Positions 60,011 to 64,000 of a DNA stretch of 64,000 nucleotides are shown one piece after another. Within the stretch, counting starts at the first letter, position 1; the number at the start of each line of letters is the position of its first letter. Under the pieces are notes generated by a model. That model was not told the origin of the DNA. It saw nothing but the letters and a program-made list of their open reading frames with translations, and did not search any database. The stretch spans positions 13,027,001-13,091,000 of the forward strand of contig NC_092520.1 of NCBI RefSeq assembly GCF_037038585.1. Reading direction: 5' to 3'. The translations under genes and the position numbers were made by a program. The DNA comes from Patagioenas fasciata. Its lineage: Eukaryota; Chordata; Aves; Columbiformes; Columbidae.

Positions 60011-63000
60011 GCAAACACCACTGCTTGGTGAGAGGAATTCATTCGTGGCTACATGCAGAAGTCAATCGTGCAGACACCTTTTAATTCTGATTTAACCCAT
60101 GCATTCTAAAAGGTGGCATGCAACTGAAGAATAAATCTGGTCTGTTTTTAAAGATATCCCATTTTTTTATGTGCCTCATAAAATTCCATCCTGCCTGGAT
60201 GTAGAAGCCTATATTTAACTGCCAGAATAGTCTGTGGCTTCTCCAGTTATTTGTGTATTAACCACCCCTCCACATTACTGCTGTTTTCTGACAACATGTT
60301 GATATTTACTCATTCAACCACATGTCTGTGGCTGCTGAGGGGACAACAAGGAGCTCCTTTTCCTCCCCGAGAGCCCCCCAGGCTGGGGATGCGCTGGCAG
60401 TGGGGCCGATCCCAGGGGTGTCTGGATTTGAGCCCAGGGATGCCTGGCCCAAGCTGAGTTCTGATGGTGTTTCCCAGCGAGGACAGCCCAGGCACAAGCG
60501 TGAGCTTTGTATCCCCTCCTTCAGGTCTAATCTGCCTCTCATTAAAATAAATAAAAGAGAAATTAAGCTCTTCCCACAGCTTGGGTGATGCCCGTATCAT
60601 TTCTCTTTACCTTTCCATGTTGTTATCCTGATTGGTTCCTCTAGGAGCACAGAGGTTGAGGAAGGCACCTTTTCCCTTCCTGAAAATCAGCTGAGCTTTA
60701 GAAGAAATATCTATTCTGAGTGTGGATCCCTGTGAAGAAAAACGTCTTGTCCCTCTCTTAACTGCAGAGGATATCTTTAATATGGTGTGTGTCTTTTCAG
60801 GTGACAATTTTGCCATGCAAATCTTCATGTAGTCATCCCCCAAAGAAGCCAGGCCAAGTCTTCCCAGCACTAATAAACATTAACAAAATAGTGAATTCTG
60901 GAGATGAGAATCGAAGTCTGCAGAATGGTTTTGAAATAAAACTTTGTGTCTACAAGGTGCTGCAACTGTTGCTGATTCTGCAAGCCAGAGGATACCACAG
61001 GGGCTATGTCTTGGCTATTGAAAATCTTATCTCATTTCTGGCTTAATTGGCATTTAATAATGGGTTTCCTTTCACCATGACCATCAGACTGAGCTTACAG
61101 ACTCCTCCAAGATCCTGTATTTTTTCCCATACAGTGACAACACTGATTCCTCTACATTATCCACAGCTACAAAGAACAACATTTGGAGTCTGCTTCGTGA
61201 CTGCAGAAATCATAGTTGAAGTCAGGTAGGCCCCTGGGTCTGAGGTTAGTAGCCAGACTCAATGGGCAGAAATAAGCACCTTTCATGCACTTTTTACTCA
61301 CATTATAAGGTAAAAAAGCCTAAGCCAGCTTTCAAGATCTGCATCCCAGAAACACCTCTTTCTATTTGCTGACTCAGCTGGAGCATCCACAGCAGGTGTG
61401 TGAAATTGTGAGATGAAGTCCCTTAGGAGAGTCTTGTAGAGATGAAGTAGGCCAGTCTACCTGGGAGGCAAAGAAAGGCAGAGCATTTGGAGAAAGAGGA
61501 GCTAAATAGGTTAAAGGAGGCTGTTTTAATTAGGAATGTAAATGCCATGGTATGTTGGAAACAAAGTTCTTCTTCCACTGGCCACTCTTCATCCCTACAT
61601 ACAGGAGAGCTGCATTACAGGGCAGAGATGGGCTTTTCTATCCAGAACATTTACAAGCATTTTTATTTCATTGCTTCCTAATACTGCCTTGCTTTATCAA
61701 GCAATAGCTCTTCTGTATTTACAGTTTCCTAGTTGTCAATGGCAAGTGGACTTTATCATTAATTGTCGTTTCAGGCTTTCTTATTCCTACATACAGCTAC
61801 TAGTTCCTTCCCCCAGATTCCTCTCTGTTGATCATTCTTGCTCCCAGGCGTTCCAGTGTAAGAGCTGTGTGAAGCCTATGCCTAAATCTGGGGGCTTGGG
61901 TGGCCTTGCTGAATTCTGAGGAATTTTTTGTGAAAGTGAAGTCTATGGTCAAGTATTTTGCTGAAGACACTGTATTGCAAGCTACGTATAGTAAGCTAGT
62001 ATGTATATTGCAAACTATACATCACTTTAAAGAGAGAGTGCAGTCTGATGACCTTTGAATAGTAGCCCTTGAAAGGCTCACTGCCTGCCTAGTATTCCAT
62101 ATTCTAAAAGCTGGTTTCCCTAGTATTTTCTTTTTTTTTCTTCTTTACCCTGCATTGCAGAAGTATATAAGAGCCCTACTTCTACAATAATGTCCACAAA
62201 AATATGTTTTCAATAGAAACGTAGCTGAAGTATTGCAGAGATACCCGACTCTCATCTTGTTCCACAGTTTCGTGCTTTTAAGGACAATTTTTGATAAAAA
62301 TGTGTTTAGCTGGAAGATTTTAACCCGCTCTAATGCAGAGCAGGATCAACGTTTAAAATGCAGTAGAAGCATTTTGAGAATGTTATTCTTTACTAAGCCT
62401 GAGGGAGCTCAGGATAATCCTGATTGCTTCGTTTCTTTGGAGCTTTATGTGAGAGGTTGGATGTGAACTAAGCTGATATTATAACTCTCCTATTTCCACA
62501 AATGTTGATTTGTTAATGTGAATTCCTGTGTTGATTTTATTGCATATACACTCAGAGATTTTGCAGTTGATAAAGTCAGAATTAAATAGGGACAGATAAA
62601 ACAAGTAAAAGGAAAATCAGAAACCTGTTAATTGTGTTGAACAGCCATGTTTTGGAAGGCATAATGTCAGTTGTGCCTGTTCAGTTTCCAAGCTGGAAAA
62701 CACTTTGGAGACTCTCTCCTGTGGCCCTGGTGGTTGAGACTCTGGTGCCCAGCTGCTGCTACAGGGTGTAAATCCTTGATAGCTCAATAAGTGGTTTGCA
62801 GTTCAAGAAAACTGAGGTCCCGGGGATCTCTCCCACTTTGTAAAGCTGGACAGACTGGTGTGCACATGAAAAATTTAAATTGATGGGAGGTTGAGATTTG
62901 GCTAAAGTACAGTGTGAGGAGTTCCTGCAAGCATTTAAAGGGTGTATCTACAGCCCAAGATTGTATTACTTCATTATGAAAAGGAAAATTGCTATATCTC

Positions 63001-63174
63001 CACTGGTTTAGATTCAAAGATGAATTTTATTATAATGCTTTAAACTGTTTCTGTAAAGAAGTGAGAAAACCTGTACCTGTAGCAAATCTGTGTCTTTATA
63101 GTCATATAACTGTGTCCAGCTGGGTTTTTACTTGCATAAAATCAGCTGTGGCCTTTATTTTGGTAAAGACAAAC

Positions 63175-63480
63175 AAACATGGATGTCAAGAGGAAGGGAC
63201 CAGACTCCTTTCAGTGGTGCCCAATGATAGGATGAGGGGCAACGGGCACAGACTGAAACACAGGAGGTTCCATCTGAATATGAGAAGCTGCTTTACTTTG
63301 AGGTGCCAGAGCCCTGGAACAGGCTGCCCAGAGAGGTTGTGGAGTCTCCTTCTCTGGAGACATTCAAAGCCACCTGGACACATTCCTGTGTGATCTGCTC
63401 TGGTGAACCTGCTTTAGCAGGTGGGTTGGACTGGATGATCTCCAGAAGTCCCTTCCAGCCCCAACCATTCTGTGAAACTC
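63175..63480 (+). mobile_element. CR1 LINE 3' end
   Basis: Starts near 'aacatggatgtcaagaggaa' and contains '[18 protein letters not shown]' in frame, then 'ccctggaacaggctgcccag', 'gttgtggagtctccttctct', 'ggttggactggatgatctcc' and the terminus 'ccattctgtgaaact'. Truncated and non-functional, in sense orientation within AMOTL1 intron 3. Confidence 0.92.
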
Positions 63481-64000
63481 ACGCTTAGTTGAATTAATTG
63501 TCATGGTAAAATATGCAAGCGCAGGCTGTCAGCAGCGTGGAGGAGGTGCCACGCACTTGGCTGTATTTGCACACACTGTGGAGCATCTTTTGCATCATGG
63601 CTGATCCCTTTTGCATCATCCCTTGCTCATGATGTTCTCTCTTGTTCAGATTTTTGAGAAAAAAAATATTCCAGTCCCACGAGAGGTGCAGGGTCCCTCG
63701 CTGGGCTTTACATGCTGGGGCACCAGAAGGAAAGGGGCACTGTGAAGATGGTACGAGAGCTGTGCCCATGGTGGGCTGTCCTTACAATTTGCAGAGCAGC
63801 TTGGCACAGGGCTCACTGGTTCACATGGCCTCAGGTCCCCAGGCACTGCTAGGAGACATGGTTTTGGTCTCATGAAGGTAAAATAAGCCCCTCAGGTCAG
63901 TGTGGCCTCCCAGGTATCCTGCCACGAGGTCCCAGCAGCAGACAGGAGTGGTGAGGGCAAAGAGGTGGTAAACTCCAAAGGCAGATGAGGAGAACCAGCA
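63481..64000. other. non-coding, nothing recognised
   Basis: The last 520 bases after the CR1 copy. No exon or repeat recognised. Confidence 0.5.

Larger units (their letters stand above)
55570..64000 (+). other. AMOTL1: AMOTL1 intron 3, running past the window end
   Basis: At least 8.4 kb. I looked for the next AMOTL1 exon (the proline-rich segment leading to the coiled coil, with words such as QQMVEILTEEN) and did not find it. Contents: unremarkable sequence to 59,280; a T run at 58,316-58,330; an old reverse CR1 (59,285-60,010) with an A13 run inside it at 59,595-59,607; AT-rich sequence; and a CR1 3' end (63,175-63,480). No other gene is recognised. Confidence 0.8.

Overview
The window looks like vertebrate nuclear DNA, most likely from a bird. 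The density of genes is low, there are many 5'-truncated CR1 LINE 3' ends in both orientations, the introns are compact, and one GC-rich CpG-island promoter drives a gene whose coding exons match vertebrate angiomotin-like 1 (AMOTL1). I cannot name the species.

Layout. Bases 1 to about 39,700 are non-coding as far as I can see. They hold scattered CR1 copies, simple repeats, a 49-bp minisatellite, a rearranged 2.6-kb CR1 that keeps part of its endonuclease and reverse-transcriptase reading frame, and a diverged direct duplication of about 310 bp (10,665-10,995 and 14,912-15,230). A CpG island fills about 39,700-41,310 and contains a candidate first coding exon (40,217-40,259) with a splice donor of the right phase. 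Intron 1 runs to 51,962 and carries an AT-rich block and three CR1 pieces. Coding exon 2 is 51,963-52,109. Intron 2 holds a CR1 3' end that runs into a (CCCTT)n tract of about 175 bp. The large coding exon 3 is 54,696-55,569. The rest of the window is intron 3; the coiled-coil and C-terminal exons of AMOTL1 lie beyond 64,000.

Function. The two confident exons encode the N-terminal part of AMOTL1. This includes the LPTY and two PPEY motifs that angiomotins use to bind WW domains of YAP/TAZ and NEDD4-family ligases, and the HVRSLS site that LATS kinases phosphorylate. All the pieces needed to splice them (polypyrimidine tracts, AG acceptors, GT donors, matching phases) are visible. I found no second protein gene, RNA gene, CRISPR array or prokaryote-type system. 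No plainly new biological system is evident. The best items for a second look are the duplicated segment, the CR1-linked (CCCTT)n tract next to exon 3, the AMOTL1 first exon, and the mosaic CR1.
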